DNA of 64,000 bases from Palsa-504 sp963744575 (GCA_963744575.1 CAVUUF010000024.1:248001-312000); one strand, 5' to 3'. Counted from the first letter of the stretch, positions 43,026 to 53,201 are shown. Notes: generated by a model not told the origin, from the letters alone. Numbers and translations: made by a program.

Positions 43026-45341
43026 TCATGAAGATGCGAGAACCTCATCAAGGGCCTGGAGGAAGAGGTCGGCGTGTTCGTGCTGGAACACCAGGGGGGG
43101 CCGGATCTTGAGCACGTTTCCGGCCGGGCCGGTTGCGCTGAGCAGTATTCCCCGCTCGCGCATCGCCTCGGTTACTTTGCGGGCGTTCCCGGCCGCCGGC
43201 CCGCCCGACTCATCGATCAGTTCGACGCCGAGCAGGAGGCCTTCGCCCCGGACGTCCCCGATCAGGGGGTGGCGTTCGGCGAGTGTCAGCAGGCCGTGGC
43301 GGAGGTAGGAGCCGACTGTCGCGGCGTTGGCCACCAGGCCCTCGTCCTCGATGACGGCCAGGACCGCGAGCGCGGCCGCGCAGGCTACCGGGTTGCCGCC
43401 GAAGGTGCTGAACAGCTCGACCTCCTCGGGTACGGCCGCGAGCAGCTGGGACCTGACCGCTAGGGCGGCGACCGGGAAGCCGTTGCCCATCGGTTTGCCC
43501 AGCACCACCATGTCAGGCACAATCCCTGATGCCTGGAAGCTCCACAGGTGCGTCCCGGACCGGCCGTGACCAGCTTGCACTTCGTCGGCCACCACGAGCC
43601 CTCCCAGCCTCAGCGCCCGCCGGGCTGCTTCCCGCAGGTAGCTGGGAGGGGGCGACAGGATGCCGTCGGCGGTAAAGGCCGGATCCAGGTATATGGCGGC
43701 GAAGCCGCGGTCGCCGAGCGCTCGGGCGGCGTCATCGATGTGGGCGGCGTACCGCTGCACCCACCCGTCGTCTCCCCGGCGGTACCGGCCGCGGTACCCG
43801 TCAGGTGCCGGGATCGTCGCGACGTGGGCAGGGTGCTCCCCGTTGGCCCACTCCTCGGGGGACAGGGCGTGGGTGGCCTCGGTCAGCCCGTGGTAGGCGC
43901 AGGCGGTCACGACCGCGCCGGCCCGCCCGGTAGCCGCGCCGGCGATCCGCCAGGCGAGGTCGTTGGCCTCGCTGCCGGAGTTCACGACCATGACGGCGTC
44001 CAGTTCCGGCGGCAGGGTGGATTGGAGCCGTTCGGCGAGCTCGACGATCGCTTCGTGCAGATAGCGGCTGTGGGTCGCGAGCAGCTGCTGCTGCTGCGTC
44101 ACCGCCTGCACGACCCTTGGGTGGCTATGCCCGGCCACGGCCACGTTGTTGTAGCAGTCGAGGTACCGCCGGTCGTCGGGGTCGAACAGCCAGACACCCT
44201 CGCCGCGGACCAGATGCACCGGGCGGGAGTAGAACAGCGGCGATCGGGGCAACGCCCGGCGGCGGCGCTCGAGCAGAGCACTGGTAGCAGACCTTCGATA
44301 GGGAAGCCGGCGGCAGGCCTCGCGGAAACGCCGCGCGACAGCGTTTATCCCCAGCGTCTCGATGGCATCGAGGAAGACGCGGGCCCCCGGCTCGCCGCTC
44401 GCGGCGTAGGCGACGTTGTCCGGATAGAGCCGCTGCCGCCAGGCGGTGACCGTGACCTCAGTGGCAAGCCTGGCCGTCACCAGATCCGCGAGCAGCCCGG
44501 CCTCCTCGTCTTCGAGCGGCGTCACCGACACGTAGCCGCCGATCAGCGCGTCGGCCGCCTCGATGGCGTCGTCCCGGCCGTGGAGCACATCGGCGACGGC
44601 GACGGCCAGATCGCAGACCAGCGGCGCATGGGTCATATCCCCGAAGTCCACGATCCCGCTGACCCGAAGGTCATCGCTGAACAGCACGTTGTCCAGGCTC
44701 ATATCACCGTGGATCACCTGCGCGCGAAGCCCGGGCAGCGCCGGCGCGACCCGGGCCTCGAACCGGTCCAGAACCAATTCCACCTGAACCCGGCGGTGGC
44801 CGTCGCAGACATGGGTGAGCAGCGGCCGGAGCTTGGGCAAGCGGGTGATATCCCACAAGATCTCGTAGTCGGCCGCGGGGTGGAAAAAGCCACGCAGCGC
44901 CCGCCCCAGACGGGCCGTGATCTGCCCATGGGACCAGATCGCCTCAGTGGTGAGCGCCGTGTTCGCGGCTACCTGCCCGGGCAGGAACGTGAAAAGCCGA
45001 GCAGGGTAGGTCCGGCTGTCGGGCCCCCGCACCTCGACCCAGGATTCCCCCGCCCCGGCCGGCAGGGCACGCATCACCGGCAGGCCCGGATCCACTCGCT
45101 CGATGTGGCGGAGAGCGGCGGCCTGCATCGCCAGGACGGGCCCGTCATCCGCCGGATTAGAGATCTTGAACAACAAGCGCCGCCCGGCGGCCGTGTCCAC
45201 CCGGAAGTTCTGGTCCCGTTCGCCCGCGAGGGGCCTGAGGGACGACGATTCGACGCCGAAGCCTTCCCGCAGGATCTGCCTGGCTGCCTGCTCGCTGAAG
45301 GCAGGCGGCGTGCTCTCCAAGGGGTCAGGGCGCTTCGCCAT
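43026..45341 (-). CDS. Fused phosphotransferase and class III aminotransferase
   Basis: A 771-residue two-domain enzyme. Residues 1-350 are an aminoglycoside-phosphotransferase-like kinase (RQILREGFGVESSSLRPLAGERDQNF, LRAQVIHGDMSLDNVLF catalytic loop, SGIVDFGDMTHAPLV metal motif). Residues 370-770 are a PLP-dependent class III aminotransferase (FYSRPVHLVRGEGVWLFDPDDRRYLDCYNN, VVNSGSEANDLAWR, LVVADEVQAGHGRSG and the PLP Lys in MVVLGKPMGNGFP). Such fusions resemble kinase and phospholyase pairs that act on hydroxylysine or ethanolamine phosphate (AGPHD1/PHYKPL type). ATG at 45341 is chosen at MAKRPDPLES; upstream codons have no support. Confidence 0.9.
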   Translation of the reverse strand: MAKRPDPLESTPPAFSEQAARQILREGFGVESSSLRPLAGERDQNFRVDTAAGRRLLFKISNPADDGPVLAMQAAALRHIERVDPGLPVMRALPAGAGESWVEVRGPDSRTYPARLFTFLPGQVAANTALTTEAIWSHGQITARLGRALRGFFHPAADYEILWDITRLPKLRPLLTHVCDGHRRVQVELVLDRFEARVAPALPGLRAQVIHGDMSLDNVLFSDDLRVSGIVDFGDMTHAPLVCDLAVAVADVLHGRDDAIEAADALIGGYVSVTPLEDEEAGLLADLVTARLATEVTVTAWRQRLYPDNVAYAASGEPGARVFLDAIETLGINAVARRFREACRRLPYRRSATSALLERRRRALPRSPLFYSRPVHLVRGEGVWLFDPDDRRYLDCYNNVAVAGHSHPRVVQAVTQQQQLLATHSRYLHEAIVELAERLQSTLPPELDAVMVVNSGSEANDLAWRIAGAATGRAGAVVTACAYHGLTEATHALSPEEWANGEHPAHVATIPAPDGYRGRYRRGDDGWVQRYAAHIDDAARALGDRGFAAIYLDPAFTADGILSPPPSYLREAARRALRLGGLVVADEVQAGHGRSGTHLWSFQASGIVPDMVVLGKPMGNGFPVAALAVRSQLLAAVPEEVELFSTFGGNPVACAAALAVLAVIEDEGLVANAATVGSYLRHGLLTLAERHPLIGDVRGEGLLLGVELIDESGGPAAGNARKVTEAMRERGILLSATGPAGNVLKIRPPLVFQHEHADLFLQALDEVLASS

Positions 45342-45432
45342 AGGCCCGAAGGCTATCTTGCGGCCCGGCCTGGCCACCGCCCGGCCGCGCTGCCGCCTCC
45401 CCGCGAGCCGGGGATCTGGCATCCAGCCCTAC

Positions 45433-45438
45433 TAGGAT
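45433..45438 (+). promoter_or_regulatory. Probable -10 box before the SDR gene
   Basis: TAGGAT ends 6 bases before the ATG at 45445, with no ribosome-binding sequence in between. This is a third leaderless-type start. Confidence 0.4.
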
Positions 45439-45444
45439 CGGACA

Positions 45445-46242
45445 ATGCCCATCCCAGCGGCGTTTGACCTGTCCGGCCGGGTGGCGCTGGTCACCGGGGC
45501 GGGCGGTCCCGACGGCATCGGTTTCGCCACCGCCAGGCTGCTCGCCGAACTCGGCGCCGCCGTGATGATCAGCGCCACCACGGCCCGGATCCAGGACAGG
45601 GTCAACGAACTGCGCAGCGCTGGTTTCGACGCGGCGGGGATCATCGGCGATCTCACCGATGCCGACGTGGCGTCCGGGCTCGTGTCGGCTGCGCTGGAGC
45701 AGTGGGGCCAGCTGGACATCGTGGTCAACAACGCCGGCATGATCTCCGCCGCTGACCCCGTGTTCGAGTCCGGCACCGTGGAGTCCATGGACCTGGCGAC
45801 CTGGCAGGCTGCGCTCGCCCGCAACCTGACCTCCGCCTTCCTGGTCACCAAGGCGGCGGTGCCGGCCATGACCAGCCGCGGCTGGGGGCGGATCATCATG
45901 GTGGCCAGCGTGACCGGCCCGGTAATGGCGATACGCGCGGACGCCGGTTACGCCACCGCCAAGGCGGGCATGGTCGGCCTCACCCGCGCAGCCGCGGTCG
46001 ACACCGCAGCGCACGGAATCACCGTCAACGCCATCGCCCCAGGCTGGATAGCGACCGGGTCCCAGACCCCGCAAGAGCGCGGCCAAGGGCTGGCCACCCC
46101 CGCTGGCCGCAGCGGCTCACCCGACGAGGTCGCCGCCGCCATTGCCTGGCTGGCCAGCCCCGGAGCCTCCTACATCACCGGGCAATACCTGGTCGTAGAC
46201 GGCGGCAACTCGATCGCCGAGCAGCGCGCCACACCAGCGTGA
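45445..46242 (+). CDS. SDR-family oxidoreductase
   Basis: A 265-residue classical short-chain dehydrogenase. Nucleotide loop VALVTGAGGPDGIGFATA, NNAG at DIVVNNAGMIS, catalytic Ser in IIMVASVTGP, and YATAKAGMVGLTRA (Tyr and Lys). C-terminal GQYLVVDGG. Reduces or oxidises a carbonyl or alcohol with NAD(P)(H); substrate unknown. It is divergent from the fused aminotransferase, which starts 103 bases away. Confidence 0.92.
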   Translation: MPIPAAFDLSGRVALVTGAGGPDGIGFATARLLAELGAAVMISATTARIQDRVNELRSAGFDAAGIIGDLTDADVASGLVSAALEQWGQLDIVVNNAGMISAADPVFESGTVESMDLATWQAALARNLTSAFLVTKAAVPAMTSRGWGRIIMVASVTGPVMAIRADAGYATAKAGMVGLTRAAAVDTAAHGITVNAIAPGWIATGSQTPQERGQGLATPAGRSGSPDEVAAAIAWLASPGASYITGQYLVVDGGNSIAEQRATPA

Positions 46243-46432
46243 TCGCCTCGCGGCCGCCTGGCCCGCGTGAACCGGCACTTCGCCATCTGCCCAGTCACCG
46301 GCGACTCCACGTCGTCCTCGAAGGGGAGACACACGACCGCGCCGGTGGCCATAACGACCATTCTGGAGCGGTGCGGACGGCCAGCCAGCCGACCTCCAAT
46401 CCGTCCATAACGAGTCCTCTTTGCTGTTGGTG

Positions 46433-47648
46433 TCAAGTGGTTGTCTGGGTTTTCTTCGAGACCCGCTTCGATGGTGTGCCTGTAGTGGTGCCGGGTCGTA
46501 GGCTGGTGCCGGGTCCGGGAGTGGCTTGTCCGAAGAGCTGGCGTGCGGGGTGTGAGCCGGCCGCGCTGGATGCAGAGTCGTTCCCCGGGTGCCCTCCCGG
46601 GCCCTTGGCCCGGGCCGCTGCGGCCTGGCGGGCGTCGGCCTGGAGGCGGGCGAAGATGGCGTCGCTGATCTTGCGCTTGAGGGACCGGAGCGCCTCTTTG
46701 TGCGTTTTTCCCTCGGCCAGCTTCTTCTCGTAGTACGCGCGGCCTTCGCTGTGCTTGTGCCGGATCTGGGTGATCGCGGCCATGTGGATGGCGTGGTTGA
46801 CGCGGCGGTTGCCGCGTAGCGAGAGGCGGTGGATCTTGTGGTTCCCGGAGGACACCTCGACGGGGGCGGTGCCGTTGTAGGAGGCGAAGTGACCGCGGCC
46901 GGGGAAGCGGGACACGTCGGCGACGTCGCCGATGATGGTGCCGGCGATGACCGGGCCGACGCCGAACACCTCGGTGAGGGTGGTGCCGGAGGCCTTGACC
47001 GCGGCGGCGAGCTTCTTGCGGGTGCCGCGCAGCTGGGCATCCAGGCGGCGCATGTCCTCGAGGAACTCAGCGGCCAGCTCGGCGCGGGCCAGTTCGACGG
47101 CACCGGACGGGGTGACCTGCCCGAGGATCCTGGCGGCCTGAGCTGCGGAGATCTCCTTGGAGGTGCCGCCGGGGACCAGGTCGCAGAGCACGGCGCGCAG
47201 CCGGCAGGCGACCTGGTTACGCAGCCGGGCCAGGTCACGGTGACGCTTGGACCACACCTTCAGCACCGCCGGGGGGTCCTCGGCGGCCACCTGGCGGCAG
47301 GTCCTGGACCGCAGCGCCGCGACCGCCACGGACAGGGCATCGTTCGGGTCCTTCTTATTCGTGTCGCCGGCCTGCAGCAGCCGCACCCGCGACGCCAGCT
47401 TCGGCTGCACATCCAGGACCCGCTCACCGGCGGCGACGAGCTGCTGGGCCAGCAGGCGCCCCAGCCCGGCAGCGCCCTCCACCGCCCCAGGTCCGCTCCG
47501 GCCACGCCGCCGCCCACTCCGCCAGCTCCCCGGCCTGCGCAGCCGAGGCGCGGACCCGGATCTCGCCCAGCGGCTCTTCCGCCGGGCTGATCACCACCGC
47601 CGTGTGCGACCCCTTATGCGGATCCACGCCGATCATCACTGCTGTCAT
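46433..47648 (-). pseudogene. IS110-family transposase, one-base frameshift
   Basis: A second IS110 transposase, not the same as the one at 1.2 kb. The ATG at 47648 begins MTAVMIGVDPHKGSHTAVV (RuvC-like Asp). The frame shifts near 47486-47489 in a run of four C on the plus strand, where one extra base breaks EWAAAWPERTW from VEGAAGLGRLLAQQL. Then DTNKKDPNDALSVAVAAL, EVFGVGPVIAGTIIGDV and FPGRGHFASYNGTAPVEVSSG follow to 46433. Because the shift is in a homopolymer, a base error is a serious alternative. Confidence 0.88.
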
Positions 47649-48304
47649 GACACGCTCCAAGTCGTTCGTCCGGGGAATGGAGAACGTGGCGGGCATGCCT
47701 AATTACGGATCTGCTAGCGCCCGCACCTCTTTCGAGCCACGCCACGGCAAGACCTGGCGGGCTGGCACCTCGTTATAAAGCCAGACCGGGCCAGTACCGG
47801 GCACGGTCGGCAGGCGGTTCGGGAGCCAGCCCGTCAGACCTCACGAACGCTACGGCACAACCCGAAGCGCCCTCAGGAACAATTAGGCGGGACTGCGCGC
47901 GTTCTCCCGGGCCGCGCCCGTCACTCAACGTCACACTATCGATCGGTATCGGGCCGAGGCCGACCTTCGATTCAGCACCGGTTGGACTGGTCTGCCGGAG
48001 ACCTATGGGTCGCTGGTCGAGGTTCTTGCCGAGACCGCATCCAGCGGCGGCACGGGCACATCATGCTGGAACTTACGCGCGAAACGCGGCAGAAGCGAGC
48101 GTTCTCAGTGCAAGGCTGCGATGCATAATTATGCAGCCTCGCCGACCGCATGTGGGACCGTTCAAGGGTTGCCGAGGTGCCCGACTACGCGAAGGTCTCC
48201 TTAATAACCGCGCGCTGACCCGCCTAAGAGCTTTGGGCGGCCGAAGCCGCCATGATCGAGTCAAATTTGCGGCATGGTGGTCATGCTGGCGGGTGCGGTG
48301 CTGG
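47649..48304. other. No gene seen
   Basis: About 650 bp without a supported gene between the IS110 transposase start and the unknown-function gene. No convincing hairpin, repeat or tRNA is seen. Confidence 0.5.
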
Positions 48305-49927
48305 TCAGGCGGCTAGTCCTGCCTTGCGGGCAAGTTCATCGAGGGCGTGGCGGTAGGCGCGGTCGGCGGCGCGCAGCGGTGCGGGGACGGGCGGGGGCTG
48401 GCCGGTGATCTCGCCGAGTCCGGGGCGCAGGAAGCGGGCGTGCAGGCGGGTGAGGAACAGGGCGTGGCGGAGCCCGGTGCCGGTGACCTGGTAGCGGTGG
48501 GTGCGGGGGATGCGCTCGATGAGGCCGTGGACGCGTAGTCTTCTGAGGTCGTAGGTGATCTGCCCGCTGGTCATGTCCTCATATCGCCTGCCCAGGAGCG
48601 GCGCGAGGTGGGTGCGGAGTTCGCGGTTGGTGAATCCGTTGGGCAGCAGCCTGAAGGCGCACAGGGCCGAGAGCAGGGCCTGGACGCGCTGGTCGGTGAA
48701 GCGCAGTCCCGCGACGCGGGTTCCCGAAGGCGTGGTGACGGGGCTGGTGATGGCGGTGATCGCGGCGGCGCCGGCGGCGGGGTCGTGGCTGATTTTCTGG
48801 ACGCTCAGCAGGCGCCGGTTGGCGGTGAAGCCGGCCTTCCGCAGTGCGGGAAGGTTTCCTAGCCCTTTGCCGATGCCGAAGTCGCCGGGATCGTTGATGA
48901 CGGTCTCGGTGCGCAGCGCTCTTCCTTCCTTGTGGTACTGCTTGACCTTCGAGTGCTTGTACTCGACGCGGACGGCCGGGGTGACGTTGTCCGTCACGAC
49001 GCGGGTGCGGAACTGGCTGGGGGTGGGCCGCTTGCGGCCGTTGTGGATGCGGCGGCCGAAGATCAGGCTGACCTTGTCCGGGCGGCCGATGTCGAGGTTG
49101 TCGCGGATCATCTGCTCCAGGAAGATGCGGCCGGTGACCGGCCGGTCCAGCATCTGGGTCAGGCTGAACTCCGCCTGCACGACGGAGACGTCGTAGCGGT
49201 ACCCGGCGGCGATGTCGTCCTCGGTGAACGGGTGCGGCAGGATCCGCAGCCACTTGTCCAGCAGCGCGCGGATCTGCTCCTCACCCAGGGAGTCGCAGAT
49301 CGCCTGCAGCGCCGGCACGTCCTCGACCTCAGCGAAGGCGTTGTCCATCGGGGTGAACGCGATTCCCGCCTTTTCCGCCTGCCGCTGCGCCCAGTGATTG
49401 GCATTCAGGCACAGCTTGGCACCGTAGGGGAAGTAGCTGCAGAACTTGATGAAGAACGGTCCGAAGTCCTCATCGACGCAGTAAAAGTAGAAGTAGTTCA
49501 CCTGCAACGTGGCGCGGGTCAGCCACAGGTACTCCTTCCCGGTGGCCGGATTCCGGCGCTTCTGGGTGCGGAACACCCACGCCTTCTCCTGCGCGCGGCC
49601 GGCGAACAGGACGCCTTCTGGCCCCTCGAAGGCGGCCAGGTACTTATGGGCGATGGCGTCCTTGTCCTCGCCCTTGCCGAAGGACACCAGGTCCAGTCCC
49701 CGCGCATTGATGAAGTGATGGATGTTCGCCACGAACGCCTCGGTGATCGGCGCCATCAGCACCGACGAGGCGTACTTGTGCCCCCGGTGGCCGACGAAGA
49801 ACGCCGAGACCCCGCCACCGTACTGCAGCCTCGGCTGGTAGACGTTCAGGTACATCCGGTCGATCGACTCGACCTCGAACAGCACGTGCCCGGACAGGAC
49901 ATCGGCGGTGGTGCGCGGTAGCGTCAT
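48305..49927 (-). CDS. Large protein of unknown function with C-terminal winged helix
   Basis: A 540-residue soluble protein I cannot name. The N-terminus (TTADVLSGHVLFEVESIDRMYLNVYQPRLQYGGGVSAFFVGHRG) and middle (GLDLVSFGKGEDKDAIAHKYL, AQEKAWVFRTQKRRNPATGKEYLWLTRATLQVNYFYFYCVDEDFGPFFIKF) are conserved-looking. Residues 430-500 look like a winged-helix region (GFTNRELRTHLAPLLGRRYEDMTSGQITYDLRRLRVHGLIERIPRTHRYQVT). From memory, similar proteins are scattered across actinomycetes and other phyla without a known role. ATG at 49927 was chosen at MTLPRTTADVL. It stands alone, surrounded by empty DNA. Confidence 0.75.
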   Translation of the reverse strand: MTLPRTTADVLSGHVLFEVESIDRMYLNVYQPRLQYGGGVSAFFVGHRGHKYASSVLMAPITEAFVANIHHFINARGLDLVSFGKGEDKDAIAHKYLAAFEGPEGVLFAGRAQEKAWVFRTQKRRNPATGKEYLWLTRATLQVNYFYFYCVDEDFGPFFIKFCSYFPYGAKLCLNANHWAQRQAEKAGIAFTPMDNAFAEVEDVPALQAICDSLGEEQIRALLDKWLRILPHPFTEDDIAAGYRYDVSVVQAEFSLTQMLDRPVTGRIFLEQMIRDNLDIGRPDKVSLIFGRRIHNGRKRPTPSQFRTRVVTDNVTPAVRVEYKHSKVKQYHKEGRALRTETVINDPGDFGIGKGLGNLPALRKAGFTANRRLLSVQKISHDPAAGAAAITAITSPVTTPSGTRVAGLRFTDQRVQALLSALCAFRLLPNGFTNRELRTHLAPLLGRRYEDMTSGQITYDLRRLRVHGLIERIPRTHRYQVTGTGLRHALFLTRLHARFLRPGLGEITGQPPPVPAPLRAADRAYRHALDELARKAGLAA

Positions 49928-50584
49928 GACGGGGCTCCGGTCCGCGGCAAGGCCCGCAAGGGCCACCTAACCGCACAAGCGGTACATGAACGAGCACATG
50001 ATGTCATCGTTGGCCTGCGGCCGGAGCCCTTACCGGCAAACTCAGCCCGGACCAGCACCCTGCCGCACCAGAGCCCAGCCACCCGTCGACACGACTTTTC
50101 GGGGTGGGGCGAAGCCCCGCTATTTGTTATGGCGCCGGTATCGGCAGGCCGAGATGGTTGGCAGGGCCACGTAAGAACAGCTGTTCTGTGGGCGTGTGGG
50201 AGCCATGAATCTGATGGAAGTCGCCGCGGCAGTTACGGCAGTTACGGCAGTTACGGTGTGCGTTGCCGGATCCGCCTCTACCGATGATCAAGCGGCGCCG
50301 CTGCGCGGCGCCGTGGGCCGGCGCTCACGTCCCTCGGGCCGGTGATCAGCCAGGCCCACTCGCCACGTAGGCCGATGCCGTCTTCCTCGCCCGCCGATTG
50401 TGCTGCTGCTGCCCGCCGCGTCGAGGTCGCTCCCTACGGTCGCGTCGCACGCGATCGGCTTCGCCGAACCTCGACCCGGCGTCCGCTCGCCAGGGATTCG
50501 GCGCCTGTCGGGGAAGACGGGAGCCGGGCAGGATTCCTCCGCCCCGGGCCAGGGCACTTAGCGAGGTCATCTGGGCTGGCGTGG
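49928..50584. other. No gene; short repeat and hairpin
   Basis: No supported gene over about 650 bp. A 9-bp unit GCAGTTACG is repeated three times at 50229-50255. A short hairpin GTGGGGC-GAA-GCCCCGC followed by TATTTGTT at 50104-50128 has the shape of an intrinsic terminator, but no gene on the plus strand ends there. Confidence 0.45.
50229..50255. repeat. 9-bp tandem repeat, three copies
   Basis: Three exact copies of GCAGTTACG in non-coding DNA. No function can be assigned. Confidence 0.85.
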
Positions 50585-51313
50585 TCAGTAGCTCAGCTGC
50601 TCATGCCAATCGGCCGGCCGTCCCTCGGGAGTGAGGTCGAACAGGTTCCATAGCGGTTCGAGGGTGCCGACGTGACGGGGTTCTTGCCCGGGGTCGGCGG
50701 GTGCGTAGAACAGTTCCGAGCCCCAGAAGTGGCGGGTCGTGTTCCCGTCGCGGTGAAACACCTTCAGCATCGGCTGCTGCCCGCCATCCGCGGTCTCGGC
50801 CAGGTAGTCGCGGTTATAGGTGGTCCCGGCCGAGGACAACAGGCGCAGCCGCCGCCAGCCGCGTTCGGCGGCGAAGGTAAGGAGGCGCTGGATTGGCGTC
50901 TTGGCGGCGACCGCGAGATTGACCCGCTGGGAGGCATGCCCGGCCGCGCCGTCCAGCTGGTCGAGCAACGCGGTACACGACGGGCACGGGCCCTCCGCGA
51001 GCGGCAGCAGCGCGGTCTGCCCGGTTGCCGGGCCCGGGCTGTCGTCGTCGGGGGCGCGGGGGAACATCACGCCGTAGATCACCAGTGAGTCCTTGCCCGG
51101 GGCGAATAGCTCCGACAGCCGCACCTCGGCCGGGCCGCCGGCCGGGCCTTCGGTCTGAAAGATGTAGTCCTGCGGCACGATGCCGCCGGGCGGCAGGCCC
51201 CGTCTCGCGGCGGCCACCGCCTCCATGGCCCGGCGCAGTTCGATCTCTTGCTCCAGCAGCCGGTTCCGGGCGGCCCGGTACCCGGCGGACTCGCCGGGAA
51301 AGGCGATGGGCAT
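50585..51313 (-). CDS. DUF899 thioredoxin-like protein
   Basis: A 242-residue DUF899 protein, a thioredoxin-fold family. Features: the N-terminal YRAARNRLLEQEIELRRAMEAVAAARRGLPPGG, KDSLVIYGVMFP strand, EGPCPSCTALLDQLDGA with the CxxC redox pair, and the C-terminal LEPLWNLFDLTPEGRPADWHEQLSY block, which is family-specific. ATG at 51313. It is the first of a set of small-molecule genes on the minus strand; its actual role is unknown. Confidence 0.9.
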   Translation of the reverse strand: MPIAFPGESAGYRAARNRLLEQEIELRRAMEAVAAARRGLPPGGIVPQDYIFQTEGPAGGPAEVRLSELFAPGKDSLVIYGVMFPRAPDDDSPGPATGQTALLPLAEGPCPSCTALLDQLDGAAGHASQRVNLAVAAKTPIQRLLTFAAERGWRRLRLLSSAGTTYNRDYLAETADGGQQPMLKVFHRDGNTTRHFWGSELFYAPADPGQEPRHVGTLEPLWNLFDLTPEGRPADWHEQLSY

Positions 51314-51401
51314 GGTTCCTCCCTGGGAGCTCGCGTGCAGCCCTGCGTTAGGCGAGGCACAGCGTGGTGCTCGGTGTATGCCATGTCAGCGTTTCCGATT
51401 C

Positions 51402-52190
51402 TCAGCCGCCAGACGACGATCTCGAGGCCGGGCTTGCGGCCCGGCGGATCGGCGCGAACGTCTGCACCGGATCCTTGGTCATGAACTCGGCGATGATCAG
51501 ATTGCACAGGCCGGGCTTTTCCACCAGCAGGCCGTGCGAGGTACCGGGGACGACGGCGAGTTCGGCGTCCGGCAGGTGCCGGTACATCTCGATCGCGTGC
51601 TCCAGGCGGACCTGATCATCGTCGCCGACCATGACCAGCGTGCGCGGCGTGATCTGGTACAGGTCGGTCCGGGTCAGCCCGGGTTCGCGAGCGTGCATCG
51701 CCGCCAGCTTGGCGACAACCACGTCATAGTGGCCAATCCCGTCGGGCGAAATCTCGCCATAGCTCTGCTTGAGGAATTCCGGCGGCTCGCCGTCCAGAAC
51801 CCCCTCTTCCCACCCGCCGTGATGGAACACCCCCGCGGCGAAGACCAGCCGCCGCACCAGGTCAGGGCGGCGCCGCGCGACCATCAGCGCCACCACGGCG
51901 CCGTCGCTGACGCCCAGCAAGTACACCGGCTGGCCGATGACGCCTTCGATGAACACGATCGTGTCCTGTGCCATCAGCTCGTAGCTGACTGGCCCATTCA
52001 CATCAGGTGTGCGGCCATGCGCCCGCTGCTCTGGCGTGTAGGCGTGGAAGACCTGCGACAGCGCATCCACGGTGGGAGCCAGGGCACGGGAGTCAACTCC
52101 GGCGCCACCCGGGTGGAGCAGCACGCACGGATCACCTCGGCCGCGCTCGTCATACCACATTGAAATCCCAGGCAACTCGGCTGTGGGCAT
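51402..52190 (-). CDS. Alpha/beta hydrolase
   Basis: A 262-residue alpha/beta hydrolase. Oxyanion region CVLLHPGGAGVDS, nucleophile elbow LLGVSDGAVVAL (Ser), acid in VMVGDDDQVRLEHA and His in VPGTSHGLLVEKPG. The HPGG oxyanion turn replaces the usual HGxP. ATG at 52190. The C-terminal Ser/Ala-rich end extends beyond the domain. Hydrolyses an ester or similar bond; substrate unknown. Confidence 0.88.
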   Translation of the reverse strand: MPTAELPGISMWYDERGRGDPCVLLHPGGAGVDSRALAPTVDALSQVFHAYTPEQRAHGRTPDVNGPVSYELMAQDTIVFIEGVIGQPVYLLGVSDGAVVALMVARRRPDLVRRLVFAAGVFHHGGWEEGVLDGEPPEFLKQSYGEISPDGIGHYDVVVAKLAAMHAREPGLTRTDLYQITPRTLVMVGDDDQVRLEHAIEMYRHLPDAELAVVPGTSHGLLVEKPGLCNLIIAEFMTKDPVQTFAPIRRAASPASRSSSGG

Positions 52191-52338
52191 GGTGCTGAAC
52201 TCCTCCGCGGGGCGGGTCAGGCAGATGCTGCGCCAGTGCGGCTACCAGGGGCGCCAAGGCTGGCTGACTGCATCACCACGTATGACCAGCCAGACACTGC
52301 AAACTCATCGGCCAGCGGCTGGGGGGCGCGGTCGGCGC

Positions 52339-52898
52339 TCATGCGCGGGGCCGGGTGGCCCGATCGCTCGGCTCATAGATGTGGAGCACCGTACTGTCGA
52401 ATGTCTTTGCCTCGATCAGTTCAAGCCGTAGCGCGTCGGGCAGGCCGGCGAACAGGGCAGGCCGCTCCCGAACGCGACAGGCTGAATTACGAGGACGTAT
52501 TCGTCGACGAGCCCGGCCCGCGAAAGCGACTGAGCGAAGTTCGCGCCGCCCCAGGCGATGATCTCGCCGCCGGGCTGGCGCCGGAGCGTCGCGATCTCGT
52601 CCGCGAGATCGCCGCGTGCGATCGAAGATCCCGCCCATGTCGCCTCGTCGAGCGTCTTCGAGAACACGACCTTGGGGATCTGGTTCATCGGGGCGGCGTA
52701 GTCGTCGGTGGAGGCTGGCCAGTGTCCCGCCATCTCCTGGTAGGTCACCCGGCCCATGATGTGCGTCCCGGCCCGGCCGATCCGATCGAGCTTCCAACCC
52801 CTCAGCTCGCCAGGCTCGGGGAGCGCACCGGCGTGTCCGTGGGGTCCTGCGACGTACCCGTCGACTGACACGCTCATCATCAGAACCACGCTTCGCAT
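52339..52898 (-). pseudogene. RibD/DHFR-like reductase, frameshifted
   Basis: A RibD C-terminal/dihydrofolate-reductase-like gene. The start at 52898 (MRSVVLMMSVSVDGYVAG) and AGTHIMGRVTYQEMAGHWP, KVVFSKTLDEATW and GGEIIAWGGANFAQSLSRAGLVDEY are intact. Near 52460 the frame shifts: the continuing sequence GLPDALRLELIEAKTFDSTVLHIYEP lies in another frame and ends at 52339. In the first frame translation ends at 52416, losing the last strands. Small single-base damage in an otherwise complete gene. Confidence 0.82.
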
Positions 52899-53201
52899 GT
52901 CAGACGCTCCTTCGCTGATGCGCTGCGGGTGGCCGCAACGCCGGCAAGCCGGCGAAGTGCCTAACTCGCACACTCCGGCTGATCCTGCTGTGACCGCGTC
53001 ACCAGACCGAACTCATCGGCGCCGGACTTCCGGATGCGGCGCAATCCGAGCAACCACAGGTCGTGGACAGGCTTGTGCGTCAGGCCTCGGGCCAACACGC
53101 CCGACCCGGCGTTCGGGAGGCAGGGCGAATGAGTGCGGGCAGGGCAACGGCGGCACAGATGAGGGCATTCTGCGACTCGGCGGCGACCGAGCCGGGAAGG
53201 G
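52899..53201. other. No gene seen
   Basis: About 300 bp of non-coding sequence between the reductase start and the membrane-protein stop. Nothing recognisable. Confidence 0.45.

Noticed and set aside
43548..45467. A 639-codon plus-strand open frame
   Set aside because: Antisense to the aminotransferase fusion, whose motifs are unmistakable.
50104..50128. Hairpin plus T-rich tail as a terminator
   Set aside because: No gene on the plus strand ends nearby and on the other strand the T-run is on the wrong side; kept only as a note.
50229..50255. Possible CRISPR-like repeat
   Set aside because: The three 9-bp units have no spacers and no cas genes are nearby.
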